From Eutypella sp. D-1 (Eukaryota; Ascomycota; Sordariomycetes; Xylariales; Diatrypaceae), in NCBI GenBank assembly GCA_023313575.1, contig JAJTTP010000007.1, forward strand, positions 1,984,001 to 2,048,000: a stretch of DNA of 64,000 bases, in the 5' to 3' direction. The notes under the pieces are model-generated. The model saw nothing but the letters and a program-made list of their open reading frames with translations, was not told where the DNA came from and made no database searches. Shown one piece after another: positions 12,300 through 26,003 of the stretch. The translations under genes were made by a program, and so were the position numbers. The stretch's first letter is position 1; each line of letters starts with the position of its first letter.

Positions 12300-12734
12300 T
12301 AATCTTTCCTTTTTTAAAATTTTTATCCTTAAAATTTATTATTCTTATTCCTTTTTTATTATAAGTATTCTTTTTCTTTTTTATTTTATATCCTTTTTAT
12401 TATATTTAATCGTGTTAATAAATCGATTTTTAAACGCGTAACCTTTTTATTTTAACGTAAAACTTTTTAATACGATTTTCTTTACGGTAATTTTATTATC
12501 CGATCCGGTTAATATGGTACCTTATTTTTATTACGAACGTTATTAATTAAAATATAAAGTTTTTAATTTAAACTTTTCCCGTTATTTATTATATATTTAT
12601 TATAACCGAAATTAATATAATATATTTAAGCTTAATCCGAAGTAATTATAAAAGGTTATATTTTAATATCGAAAATTAGAGTTAAAATTTAAAATTATAA
12701 AAGAAAAAATTAATACGGTTAACGTAAAACTTTA

Positions 12735-13147
12735 TGTTATGGCCTGACTAGGCCAAGTGGGGCAGGCAACCCTATTCGTTAACGGTACTACCGGAAAAAT
12801 AAAGGCGTAAGCCAGCCACACTTAACAAACCATAAGAAAAGCCATACATGGATCCGTCATAATCCATAAATCCAAAGGTATCAGTTAAATCCGTTACGAT
12901 CTAAAAATTTAATATAATTACATATTTTAATATTAAGGACAAAAGATATAAATAATATATAATTACGTTTATTACGTTTTTTTTAAATAATCTTTAAATT
13001 TATTAGTTTATAATATAACTTAATTATTTAAAATACTTTTCTTTTTATTATTATTAAACGTAATTATTTATTACTTAAAACCTTAACATTTTTATTAATA
13101 TAAACCCTTTAACTGGATTAATAATTAGGAATAAACCAGCCGTTATA
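12735..13147 (+). repeat. Element B 5' LTR (413 bp)
   Basis: The first 165 bases keep many CpA and TpG sites and look little mutated. The rest is heavily AT-shifted. Its mate is 19169-19580. Confidence 0.85.
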
Positions 13148-16100
13148 TGTTATAAGTTTTTATTTAATAATATTATTAGCTTTAAATAATATCCGATATT
13201 ATATCTTTTTTAAGTTAAAACTTTTAATAAGTTATTTAATAATTACTTAAACGAATCGAATAAATTAAACGAATAATAATTATATTTATAAACTAAAAAG
13301 TTATACTTATTAAATTTAAGCTTAAAAAACCTGGACCTTATAATAACATTACCTTTATATAATCTTTTTTTATTATAACCGTAACTTATTTATATTAATA
13401 ACGTTATATGTATATTACGGAAATTAATTAAATTCTCGATATCGCTTTATGCTTTACCGGGGGGATAACTTAATGGTTTAAACCTATTTTAAATGCTTTT
13501 ATAAAAATAAAGGAAAAAAAAAAATCTACGGAAACTAAACGTTTTTTCGAAAAATATAAAAATTTCGAGGAAAAAGTAAAAACTAATTACGGAAATCCGG
13601 ATAAAGCCCGAGCCGTTACGTAATAACTTTTAACTTTTAAATAAAAAAAAGCAGCTTATACGTACGCTGCGTAATTTAAATAACTTATTATTAAAACAAA
13701 TTAAATTTATAATAAATCCTTTATTAATACGTTTTATTAAAGATTTAAAAATTCGGTTAAAAATAAAATTATCACGTAAAATAAATTAAATGCTTTTAAT
13801 AAATTCGTTACTTTAATAATTAAAATCGATAATAAATAATTTAAACGATAATAGGAAAAAAAAGGATATTATATATTTAAAGGATTTAAAAGATATTAAA
13901 ATAATAAGAATTAAAATTAAAAACTTACCGATATATTTTATAAGACGGCACCAGAACTAATATTATTCGATATAATATAAAAAGATAAATAATAAATTAA
14001 ATGTTATAATTATGGTAAAATAGGATATTTTAAAAAAAAATATAAAAGATTTAAATAAAATATAAATTAAAAATTTATGCCTAAAAAAAAATAACCTTTT
14101 GCCGGTAAAAAAACGTTTAAAATAATCCGCCGCGTATATTTAAATAATAACATTTATTAATAAAAATTATAAAAAGTTAAATAATTAATTTAAACCGCCG
14201 TAAAATAATAACGTTAATAATAATAAAATAAATACTTCGATAATAATAAAAAAAAAGCTTTCGTAAAAGCCTATTTTATAAAAAAAAAAAAAGATAAAAC
14301 AATTAATTAACTGGTTTAAAAAACGATAAAATTATAAATTATAAAAAATGTATAACATTTACGTTAAACGATTTTAATAATGTTTTAAAAAATAACGGTT
14401 TAAAATTTATTTATAATAACTTCGTAATTAAGATAAATTTATTAATTAAAAAATTTAAACTCGGATACCGTATTTTTTAAAACACCCCGTTAATTATCGA
14501 AAATATAAATGTTATTAATATAAGGAATAAAAAATCGGTATTATTAACCGAATTAAATAAATAGCTAAAAAAAGATTTAATTTTTTATAATAAAAAGGAA
14601 ACGAAACCGATCGATAATGGTATAAAAAAATTCGGCGCTATTATAACCGCGTACCGTACGAATGGAAATGGTTAAAAAAAATATCCTGCCCCGGAGGATA
14701 TTAAATATGCCATTATAACGAATATATATATTAAACGTTAAAAGCTATAAAGATCCGGAATAAGATCGAATAATAAAAATACGAAATCCGATATTAAAAA
14801 AATAAATTATTAAACGCCGATTTATATATTTATAAGGATTTGTTAAAAAAAATAACCTTTAATAAAATCAGCTTTAAACATTTTTATAAAGAATTAACAG
14901 TAAAAAAATAACCGTATGTATAAAAGAAAATTAATAAAAAAAAATATTATAATAATTTATATAACGTTATATAAGTTTACGGTAAAGATTTAAAATAATA
15001 AGGCCGTTTATATTAAAACTATAAAGCGGTATTATAAGGTTTAAAAATATAATACGATATTTATAAGCTATTTTAAAAGTTTAAAAACGATACGGATATA
15101 TTATAATATAAATAAAGGTTAAAAATAACTGGTATACCGTTATAATAAATAACGGAGCCGAAAATAATTATATAACTTTAAAATTATATAATAAATTATA
15201 ATTATTATAAAAAAAAATAATATTTTTATAATATAATAAAAGCCGAAGGTTATGTTTTTTAATATAACGAAAGAAAAATATTACGAAAGACCGATTAATT
15301 TAACGTATATATCGAAAGATAAAAATAAAACGTTATTTTCGATATTATGTTTTTAAAAAGATACGATATAATCCTTAAGTAATTATAGTTATATTAATAT
15401 AATCTATCGATTAATTAAAGAACTGGTTAAATAATATTTCTTTATTTTTTAAAAACTGACGATAACTTAAAAAAAAGATTTTAATACTTAATAAATAGTA
15501 AATACGGGTATAAAGATATAATAAAACCCTTATTAAAAAGAATATAATAAATTAAAAAAAAAGGATATAAAAAAAGGATTAAATAAGTTATTATATTTAT
15601 CCGATAATAATTCCGCCTTTTTAATAGCATCTTAAAAAAAGAAAAAACGATAATATTACGAATGCGTAACGTATTATTATAATATTATTAATACGATAAA
15701 ATGTTTCGTAAAAAATTTAAAAAAGGATTATTAAACCGTAATAAATAGGATTACGAGATTATTTTTATAAAAAGAAAAACATTACGATTTTATAAAATTT
15801 ATAACCTTAACGAAATCGAATTTAAAGAATTACGAGAATATTTTAAAAATAAGTTAATAAAAGGATATATTCGACGATTAAAATTATTAACGGGATACCT
15901 TATTATATTTATGCTTAAAAAAAACGGTAAATTACGATTAATAATCGATTATTAATAATTAAACGAGATTATTATTAAAAACCGAATACCGTTATTATTT
16001 ATTATTAAAATAAAAAACCGCCTGTACGGAATTAAATGGTTTATTATTTTAAATTTTAAGGATGGGTATTACTATATTAAAATTAAACCCGGAAATAAGT

Positions 16101-19100
16101 GGAAAATAGCTTTTAAAACGAAATACGGTTTATTTAAATATTTAATTATGCTTTTCGGATTAATTAACGTATTAATATCGTTTTAACGCATGATTAACCA
16201 CGTATTACGAGAATATTTTAATGTTTTCGTTATTTATTATTTTAACGATATCTTTATTTATTCGGATTTAAAAAAATAGTATAAAAAATATATATATAAA
16301 ATATTATAAATATTATAAAACGTTAATTTATTAATAAAACCCGAAAAAAGTGTATTTTATATATAAGAAATGGAATTTTTCGGATATATTATTACCCCCG
16401 AACATATTAAAATAAACCTTAAAAAAATTACAACTATTAAAAATTAAAAAGTGCTTATTAATATAAAGGAAATATAGGCTTTTTTCGGTTTGGCAAATTA
16501 TTATCGGAAATTTATATAACGATTTAAACATATTATAATATCTTTTACGGAATTAATAAAAAAGGATAAACGGTTTATATAAATTAATAAAATAAATAAA
16601 TCTTTTAAAAAGTTAAAGGATATTATTATTAGCGAATTAATACTTATTATGTACGATTTTAAGAAATCTATTAAACTAAAAACCGACGCTTTAAATTACG
16701 TTTTTAAAGTATAAATTAAATAACAAGATAAAAAAAAAATTATACTTTATCGCATTTTATTTTTATAAACTTATTAAAACCGAATTTAATTATTTAATTT
16801 ACGATAAAGAATTTTTTATTATCGTTAACGCATTTAAGAAATTTAGATATTACTTTATAAAAAATATGTATTAAATTAAGGTTTATACCGATTATAAAAA
16901 TATTATATATTTTTTTATTACTTAAACCTTTAACGGAAAACAGTTATAATATGCCGAATATTTTACGGAATTCGATTATATTATTATTTATAAAAAAGGA
17001 TTAAAAAACGGATAAGCAGATATTATTAATAAGTAGTTTGTTATAAAAAAAAATATATATTAATTAAATATGCAATATTCTGATAAATGCTAAAAGGATA
17101 CCTAAAATAACGATAAATTGCTATTATTAGGATTATTCGAAATGATTTATATAAATAAATCGAATAATATAATAACGAATTATTAATAAAGAAATAAATA
17201 AAAAAGTTATAAATATTACGAAAACTGTAAAAATAATTAATATAAAAAATTTACGAATATCTTTTATACAGATATTTAAAAGATTATAAGCTTTTTAAAC
17301 GATTATAACGGATTTATATATTCGATAAAATGAAATTAATAATATAACGAATACGACGACGATATAATATATATGGAAAAATTAAAATAAAACGATATAA
17401 ATTTTACGGAAAATTATAACTATTATTAATTAATAAATAATTATAAAAGTTTATTATATTCGATTTTATTATTAAATTACCGATATTAAAAGATTTAATA
17501 ATATATAACGGTTATAATAATATATTTATAATTATTAACCGATTTATAAAGTTTTTTTATTTTATTTTATATAACGAAAATACCGACGTAAAATAAATGG
17601 CATATATTTTTTTACGACATATTATAACGATATACGGTTTTATATTCGAAATTATTTCCGATAAAAGAACGATATTCGTATCGAAATTTTAATAAAGTTT
17701 TATAATAAGATTAGGATTAAACCTTAAATTTACGATAATTTTTAAACCTTAAGTAAACGGATAAATAAAACGAATTAATTAAACGTTAAAAACTTATTTT
17801 CGATAATATATTAATTATAAATAAAATAATTAAGTAAAGTAATTATTTATTATATAATTAGTTTATAATATAATTTATTACGAGAGTATACGGATAATAT
17901 TTATTAACGTTAATTTCGGATTTACTTTAAATGTTTATCGAAATGCTTATAAAAAAAGACCAGATAATATTAAAGCTATGTTAATATCGGAATAATTTAA
18001 ATAATTATATAAAAAAATAAAAGTAAAGTTCGAATTCGTATATTAATGAATAAGCAGATATTATAATTAAAAAAGGTTAAAAGGATTAATTTTTTCGAAA
18101 GAAAATATGGTTTATTTAGTTATAAAAAATATTACGATAAAACGATTTAGTAAAAAACTTAATTATAAGTATATCGGACCGTATTTAGTTATTAAAAAAA
18201 TATTAAAAAATAATTATAAACTGGATTTATTATTAAAAGTTAGGATTTATTTAATTTTTTATATTTCTTTACTTAAGGACGTAACGAATATAAACGTTAT
18301 AAAAATAAGACGAGATAACGTCGAAATAAAAGCAAATAAATACGAAATAAAAAAAATTTTAAATATGTAAATAAAAAATGGATAAATAAAATATAAAATT
18401 AAATAAAAAGGATATAATAATTCCGAAAATATATAAAAATTTATTAATTATTTAATAAACGCTTAACGTTTTTTAAAAAATTTTTATTAACGCCGACGGA
18501 AACGTTAATAAAAATAGCATTTTAATTAAGATTACCCGATATATTTATTTTAAACTAATTAAAATCCGGAATAATTTTAAAATTTACCGACGTTTTAATA
18601 AACTTTATAAGATGCGTATTTTCCGCCCGACGTTTTTTTTTTTTTTAACCTTTTTAACTTTTTTAAAGATTAAAAATTATAACGAATTATTTTTTTCCTA
18701 CGATATCGAAAAAACTTCTGTAATTTTCGGAAATGCTAAAAATACGTAATAGCTTTATTTATTTTTTTTTTAAAAATAAAAAAGTTATTTTTTAATTAAT
18801 GCTTTTTTACGTTTTAAACGATTTTATTTACGAACGATATTTTAAAAAGAATTAATTAAAATCCTTAAGTTATCGTATTACCGTTTATATAAAATGCAAT
18901 TTTAATAATAAGCAAAACTTTCGGACATTACGTATTATTTTTTATAACGAAAATAAAAAAAATAAAATATAATTTCGAATTTAAAAAATAAAATATAAAA
19001 AGTAAAAGCTTTATAACTTTCCCGTTAGTTAATCCGGCGACGAGATTTAAAAATACGATTAATTATAATAAAAGGATAAAAACATAAGGACGGAAAAAAT

Positions 19101-19152
19101 TTACAAAGAATAAATAAAAGCACGGAAATTAGGTTTTAAGGATAAAAACCTT
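13148..19152 (+). pseudogene. Element B Gag-Pol remnant
   Basis: Plus-strand coding remnants appear in order. A zinc knuckle at about 14,002-14,046 reads CYNYGKIGYFKKKY, where a CCHC knuckle has C-to-Y and H-to-Y changes. Reverse transcriptase covers about 15,800-16,270, with KLRLIIDY near 15,930 and an active-site remnant VIYYFNDIFIYS near 16,229-16,264 (family consensus YxDD). RNase H follows near 16,670 (KTDALNY). The integrase core covers about 17,460-17,720 (IINRFIKF, ISDKRTIFVSKF). The integrase C-terminal region is at 18,107-18,370. Stops fall mainly where Gln, Trp or Arg codons would mutate by C-to-T or G-to-A. The element is dead. Confidence 0.85.
18107..18370 (+). pseudogene. Longest surviving open segment: integrase C-terminal region of element B
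   Basis: An 87-codon open stretch that is part of the Gag-Pol remnant, not an independent gene. The string KNITIKRFSKKLNYKYIGPY and the following ISLLKDV match the conserved post-core module of Ty3/Gypsy integrases (the part that usually reads YIGPF...VFHVSLL). The ATG is fortuitous. Confidence 0.8.
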
Positions 19153-19165
19153 AAAAAAGGAGAGA
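19153..19165 (+). other. Polypurine tract of element B
   Basis: AAAAAAGGAGAGA lies three to four bases before the 3' LTR, the expected plus-strand primer position. Elements C and D have equivalents on the minus strand next to their 3' LTRs. Confidence 0.7.
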
Positions 19166-19168
19166 TTA

Positions 19169-19580
19169 TGTTATAGCCTGATTAGGCTAAATGGGGCAGG
19201 TAATTTTATTCGTTAACGGTATTACCGGAAGAATAAAAGCGTAAGCCAGTTATATTTAATAAGTTATAAAAAAAGCTATATATGGATTTGTTATAATTTA
19301 TGGATTTAAAGGTATTAATTAAATCCGTTACGATTTAAGGATTTAATATAACCATATATTTTAATGTTAAGAATAAAAGATATAAATAATATATAATTAC
19401 GTTTATTACCTTTTTTTTAAATAGTTTTTAAATTTATTAATTTCTAATATAACTTGGTTATTTAAAGCATTTTTTTTTTGTTATTATTAAACGTGATTAT
19501 TTATTGCTTAAAACCTTAATACTCCTGTTAATATAGACCCCTCGATTGGATTAATAGTTAGGAATAGACCAGCCGTTATA
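19169..19580 (+). repeat. Element B 3' LTR (412 bp)
   Basis: Starts TGTTATAGCCTGATTAGGC and ends CAGCCGTTATA. It aligns along its whole length with 12735-13147, with mostly transition differences. Confidence 0.85.
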
Positions 19581-21734
19581 TTTTGCCATTTTTATTATTA
19601 AAAGCGTATATGATATAAAGAAATATAAAAGCGGTATTTTATAATATCGATAATTTAAAAAAAATAAAAAGAAAAGCGTTAAACGGAAAATACGCATTTT
19701 ATAAAATTTATTAAAACGTTTATAAATTTTAAAGATATTTCGGATTTTAATTAATTTAAAATAAACATATTAAATAATTTTAATTAAGATATTATTTTTA
19801 TTAACGTTTTTATCGGTATTAAAAAAAATTGTTTAAAAAGAGTTAAGCGTTTATTAAGTAATTAATAGGTTTTTATATATTTTCGGAGTTATTATATCTT
19901 TTTTATTTAACTTTATATTTTATCCGTTTATTTTTTATTTATACGTTTAAAAATCTTTTTATTTCGTATTTATTTATTTTTATTTCGACGTTATTTTATC
20001 TTATTTTTATAATATTTATATCCGTTACGTTTTTAAATAAAAAAAGATAAAAAATTAAATAAATTTTAATTTTTAATAATAAATTTAATTTGTAATTATT
20101 TTTTAATATTTTTTTTAATAATTAAGTACGGTCCGATATATTTATAATCGAGTTTTTTATTAAATCGTTTTATCGTAATGTTTTTTATAACTAAATAAAT
20201 TATATTTTTTTCCGAAAAAGTTAATCTTTTTAACCTTTTTTAATTATAATATTTATTTATTCGTTAACGTATAAATTTAAGTTTTCTTTTTATTTTTTTA
20301 TGTAATTATTTAAATTATTCTAATATTAATATAATTTTAATATTATCCGGTCCTTTTTTATAAACGTTTTAATAAACGTTTAAAATAAATTCGAAATTAA
20401 TATTAATAAATATTATTTATATATTTTTATAATAGGTTATATTATAAGCTAATTATACGATAAATAATTATTTTATTTAATTATTATATTTATAATTAAT
20501 ATATTATCGAAAATAAGTTTTTAATATTTAATTAATTCGTTTTATTTATCTGTTTATTTAAGGTTTAAAAACGGTTATAAATTTAAGGCTTAGTTTTAAT
20601 TTTATTATAAAATTTTATAAATCGGTTAATAATTACGAATATATTATTATAACCGTTACGTATTATTAGATTTTTTAATATCGGTAATTTAATAATAAAA
20701 TTAAATATAATAAATTTTTATAATCGATCGTTAATTAATAATAATTATAATTTTCCGTAAAATTTATATCGTTTTATTTTAATTTTTCCATATATGTTAT
20801 ATCGCTATTGTATTTATTATATTATTAATTTTATTTTATTAAATATATAAATCTGTTATAATTATTTAAAAGTTTTATGATTTTTTAAATATCCGTATAA
20901 AAGATATTTATAAATTTTTTATATTAATTATTTTTATAATTTTAATAATACTTATAATTTTCTTATTTATCTTTTTTTAATAAATTATTATTATATTATT
21001 TAACTTATTTATATAAATTATTTCGAGTAATTTTAATAATAATAATTTGTTATTATTTTAAATATCCTTTTAACGTTTATCGGAATATTATATATTTTAT
21101 TAATATATATTTATCTTTTATAATAAGTTGTTTATTAATAACGTTTGCTTATCCGTTTTTTAATTTTTTCCTATAAATAATAATGTAATCGAATTCCGCG
21201 AAATATTTAATATATCGTAACTATTTTCCGTTAAAGATTTAAATGGTAAAAAAGTATATAATATTTTTATAATCGGTATAAATTTTAACTTAATATATGT
21301 TTTTTATAAAATAATATTTAAATTTTTTAAATACGTTAATAATAATAAGAAATGTTTTATTATAACTTAAATAATTAAATTCGGTTTTAATAAGTTTATA
21401 AAAATAAAATGTAATAAAATATAATTTTCTTTTTTTATTTTATTATTTAATTTATAATTCGAAAACGTAATCCGAAATATCGCTTTTTAATTTAACGGGT
21501 TTTTTAAAATCGTATATAATAAGTATTAATTCGTTAATAATAGCGTTTTTTAACTTTTTAAAAACTTTATTTGCTTTATTAATTTATATAAACCGTTTAT
21601 TTTCTTTTATTAATTCCGTAAAAAGATTATAATATATTTAAATTGTCGTATAAATTTCCGATAATAATTTATTAAACCGAGAAAAGCTTATATTTTTTTT
21701 ATATTAATAAATATTGTTTAATTTTTAATAGTTA

Positions 21735-22162
21735 TGTTATGACCTGGCTAGGTCATTGGGCCCAAATAGGATTGGCACAAATAATCCCTGACCATGGCAC
21801 TGGAAGGGACATACACGATAAGATAAGCCATACTTAGGTCACGTAATAAAAAGGATAGCCTGGATAGCCTAGCTATCCCAGTGATTTTAGATAGCCTGGA
21901 TAGCTTAGTTATTTTAGCGATCTAATATCTAATATCACATTCCAGTATTAGGAATAAAGGATATAAATAGTATATAGCTACACTTATTACCTTTTTTTTA
22001 AATAATTTTTAAACTTACCAGCTTATAATATAATTTAGTTATTTAAAGTATTTTTCTTTTTATTATTATTAAATGTGATTATTTATTACTTAAAACCCCA
22101 GCACTTTTATTAACATAAACCCTTCGACTGGACTAATAGTTAGGAATAGACCAGCCGTCATA
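21735..22162 (+). repeat. Solo LTR inside element C (428 bp)
   Basis: Begins TGTTATGACCTGGC and ends CAGCCGTCATA. The 5-bp target duplicate AGTTA lies at 21730-21734 and 22163-22167. It belongs to the same LTR subfamily as element C but in the opposite orientation. It keeps many CpA/TpG sites in its first 200 bases, so it is much less mutated than the DNA around it. Confidence 0.88.
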
Positions 22163-25100
22163 AGTTACGATTTTTTTAAAGTTTTTTTTAATATGTTCGG
22201 AAATAATAATATATCCGAAAAAGTCCATTTTTTATATATAAAATATACTTTTTTCGGGTTTTATTAATATATTAACGTTTTATAATGTTTATAATATTTT
22301 ATATATATATTTTTTATGCTATCCTTTTAAATTTAAATAAATAAGGATATTATTAAAGTATTTTCGTAAAACGTGGTTAATTATGCGTTAAAACGATATT
22401 AATACGTTAATTAATTTAAAAAATATAATTAAATATTTAAATAAACCGTATTTTATTTTAAAAGCTATTTTTTATTTATTTTTAAATTTAATCCTAATAT
22501 AATAATATTTATTTTTAAGGTTTAAAATATTAAATTTTTTAATTCTGTATAAACGCTTTTTTATTTTAATAATAAATAATAACGGTATCCGGTTTTTTAT
22601 TATAATTTCGTTTAATTATTAATAATCGATTATTAATCGTAATTTACCGTTTTTTTAATATAAATATAATTAAATATCCGGTTAATAATTTTAATCGTTA
22701 AATATATCTTTTCGTTAACTTATTTTTAAGGTATTTTTATAACTTTTTAAGTTTAATTTCGTTAAGGTTATAAATTTTATAAAATCGTAACGTTTTTTTT
22801 TATTAAAATAATCTTATGGTTTTATTTATTATATTATAATAATTCCTTTTTAAATCTTTTGAAAAATATTTTATCGTATTTATAATATTATAATAACATG
22901 TTATATATTCGTAATAATATAATTATTTCTTTTTTTAAAATATTATTAAAAAAACGGAATCGTTATCGGATAAATATAATAATTTATTTAATCCTTTTTT
23001 TATATCTTTTTTTTTTAATTCGTTATATCTTTTTTAATAAAGTTTTTATTATATCTTTATACCCGTATTTATTATCCGTTAAATATTAAAATTTGTTTTT
23101 TAAATTATTGTCGGTTTTTAAAAGATAAAGAAATATTATTTAACCAGTTTTTTAATTAATCGATAAATTATATTATATTTTTTTTAAAAACATAATATCG
23201 AAAATAACGTTTTATTTTTATTTTTCGATATATATGTCGAATTAATCGGTTTTTTATAATATTTCTTTTCGTCGTATTAAAAAGTATAATTTTCGGTTTT
23301 TATTATGTTATAAAAATATTATTTCTTTTTTTATAATAATTATAATTTATTATATAATTTCGGGGTTATATAATTATTTTCGGTTTCGTTATTTATTATA
23401 ATAATATATTAATTATTTTTAATTTTTAATTATATTATAATATATCCGTATCGTTTTTAAATTTTATAATACCGTTTTATAACTTTAATATAAACGGCGT
23501 TATTTTTATAAATCTTTACCGTAAATTTATACGGTGTTATATAAGTTATTATAATATTTTTCTTTATTAAAATTTTTTTATGTATATAATTATTTTTTTA
23601 TTTTTTATTTTTTATAAACATATTTAAAGTTAATTTTATTAAAAGTTATCTTTTTTAATAAACCTTTATAAATATATAAATCGGTATTTAATAATTTATT
23701 TTTTTAATATCGGATTTCGTATTTTTATTATTCGATCTCGTTCCGGATTTTTATAGTTTTTATCGTTTAATATATATATTTGTTATAATAATATATTTAA
23801 TATCCTCCGGGGTAAAATATTCTTTTAATTACTTTTAATTATACGGTATATAATTAATATAACGTATAATTTTTTATACCATTATCGATCGGTTTTATTT
23901 CTTTTTTATTATAAAAAATTAAATTCTTTTTTAACTATTTATTTAATTCGGTTAATAATACCGATTTTTCGTTCCTTATATTAATAATATTCGTATTTTC
24001 GATAATTAACAGGGTATTTTAAAAAATGCGGTATCCGAGTTTAAATTTTTTAATTAATAAATTCGTTTTAATTACGAAATTATTATAAATAAATTTTAAA
24101 CCGTTATTTTTTAAAACGTTATTAAACTCGTTTAATATAAATGTCGTATATTCTTTATAATTTATAATTTTTTAATTTTTCAAATTTGTTAATTAATTAT
24201 TTTCGTTTTTCTTTTTTTATAAAATAAGCTTTTATAAAAGCTTTTTTTTTTTTTATTATCGAGGTATTTATTTTATTATTATTAACGTTATCGTTTCGTT
24301 ACGGCTTAAATTAAATATTTAATTTTTTATAATCTTTATTAATAAATATTATTATCCGAATATATGCGGCGGATTATTCCGAACGTTTTTTTCCCGGTAA
24401 AAGGTTATTTTCTTTTTAAATATAAGTTTTTAATTTATATTTTATTTAAATCCTTTATATTCCTTTTTAAAATATTTTATTTTATTATAATTATAACATT
24501 TAATTTATTATTTATTTTTTCGTATTATATCGAATAATATTAATCCTTGTGCCGTCCCGTAAAATATATCGGTAAATCTTTAATTTTAATTTTTATTATT
24601 TTAATATTTTTTAAATCCTTTAAATATATAATATCCTTTTTTTTATTATTATTTAAATTATTTATTATCGATATTAATTATTAAAATAATAAATTTATCG
24701 AAAATATTTAATTTATTTTATATAATAATTTTATTTTTAATTAAATTTTTAAGTTTTTAATAAAACGTGTTAATAAAAGATTTATTGTCGATTTAATTTA
24801 TTTTAACAGTAAATTATTTAAATTACGCGGCATATATGTAAATTATTTTTTTTATTTAAAATCTAAAAGTTATTACGTAATAGCTTAAGTTTTATCCGGA
24901 TTTCCGTAATTAGCTTTTATTTTTTTTACAAAATTTTTTATATTTTTTAAAAAAAGTTTAATCTTTTTAATATTTTATTTTTTTATTTTTACGAAAGCAT
25001 TTAAAATAAGTTTAAATTATTAAATTATTTTTCCGGTAAAGTATAAAATAATATTAAAACTTTTATCGGTTTCCGTAGTTATTATATGGCGTTATTAATA

Positions 25101-25345
25101 TAAATAAACTGCAGCTATAATAAAAAAAAGTTATATAAAAATAATACTATTATAAGGTTTAGGTTTTTTAAGCTTAAATTTAACGGGTATAATTTTTTAA
25201 TTTACGGTTATAATTGCCGTTTATTCGATTTATTCGATCCGTTTTAATAAGGAGTTAATAATTTATTAAAGGCTTTAGCTTAAAAAAGATATAACATCGG
25301 ATATTGCTTAAAATTAATAATATTATTAAATAAAAATTTATAACG

Positions 25346-25771
25346 TATAACGGCTAATTTATTCTTAATTATTAATTTAATTAAAAGGTTTATATTAATA
25401 AAAGTATTAAGGTTTTAAATAATAAGTAATTACGTTTAATAATAATAAAAATAAAAACGTTTTAAATAATTAAGTTATATTATAAGCTAATAAATTTAAA
25501 ACTTATTTAAAAAAGTAATAATAAATATAATTATATATTATTTATATCCTTTATTCTTAATACCGGAATATGATATTAAATATTAAATTATTAAAATAAC
25601 TGGTTATCTTAATTATCCTAGATTATTAAGATAGCTAATTATCCTGGCTATCCTTTTTATTACGTGACTTAAATATGGCTTATCTTATCGTAGCTGTCCT
25701 TTTCAGTGCCATGGTTAAGGATTGTTTATGCCAATCCTATTTGGGCCTAATGACCTAGCCAGGTCATAACA
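25346..25771 (-). repeat. Element C 5' LTR (426 bp)
   Basis: Plus-orientation ends are TATAACGGCTAATT and AGCCAGGTCATAACA. The terminal 130 bases (25,640-25,771) are only lightly mutated. Pairs with 11876-12299; the duplicate CTTTT follows. Confidence 0.85.
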
Positions 25772-25776
25772 CTTTT

Positions 25777-26003
25777 ATTTTTAATATTAAAATATATAAT
25801 TATTATTAAATCGTTAAAATCGTATTTAAATATAACGATTTAATATCGTTTAAGAGTATTACCGATTTAACCGATTTTTTTTAATCGTGTAACGTATATA
25901 GTTTATTTTAATATAGTTATTTCTTTTTTAAAAAACCTAAGTTAAGGATTTTTTTTTTATTATATTAACCTTATTTAGCCTAATGGCCCGACCGATTATA
26001 ACA
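25777..26003 (-). repeat. Element D 3' LTR, right fragment
   Basis: Continues the LTR broken at 11875; the CTTTT copy at 25772-25776 is the duplicated target. The fragment ends CCGATTATAACA at 26003, the mirror of TGTTATAACCGG. Confidence 0.8.

Larger units (their letters stand above)
12735..19580 (+). mobile_element. Element B: full-length Ty3/Gypsy-type LTR retrotransposon, plus strand
   Basis: A 6,846-bp element with LTRs 12735-13147 (413 bp) and 19169-19580 (412 bp). The LTRs begin TGTTATGGCC/TGTTATAGCC and end GCCGTTATA. A polypurine tract AAAAAAGGAGAGA (about 19,153-19,165) precedes the 3' LTR. Flanks are CTTTA and TTTTG, which fit one ancestral target CTTTG after a single G-to-A on one side and a C-to-T on the other. 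The order Gag, RT, RNase H, integrase is that of Ty3/Gypsy. It is the innermost full element, inserted in C. Confidence 0.85.
12300..25345 (-). pseudogene. Element C Gag-Pol remnant (split by B and a solo LTR)
   Basis: Read on the minus strand from 25345 leftward, this shows Ty3-order Gag, reverse transcriptase, RNase H and integrase remnants riddled with stops. The zinc-knuckle reads CYNYNKIKYF, with Cys/His codons turned to Tyr. Compared with D, about 23 bases covering the tyrosine part of the RT active-site motif are missing near 22,350. About 140 bases of the integrase core are missing near 20,610. No protein can be made. Confidence 0.75.
11876..25771 (-). mobile_element. Element C: Ty3/Gypsy-type LTR retrotransposon, minus strand, inserted in D's LTR
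   Basis: LTRs in minus orientation are 11876-12299 (3') and 25346-25771 (5'), 424 and 426 bp. The perfect 5-bp target duplicate CTTTT is at 11871-11875 and 25772-25776. Inside are element B (12735-19580) and one solo LTR (21735-22162). Net length without them is about 6.6 kb. The minus-sense polypurine tract AAAAAAGGAAAGA lies next to the 3' LTR (about 12304-12317). The zinc-knuckle remnant lies near 24,480 and the reverse-transcriptase remnants near 22,300-22,800. Confidence 0.85.

Noticed and set aside
22898..23089. 63-codon Ile/Leu/Phe-rich frame resembling a membrane protein
   Set aside because: It lies antisense in the mutated pol region of element C; hydrophobicity comes from AT-rich composition.
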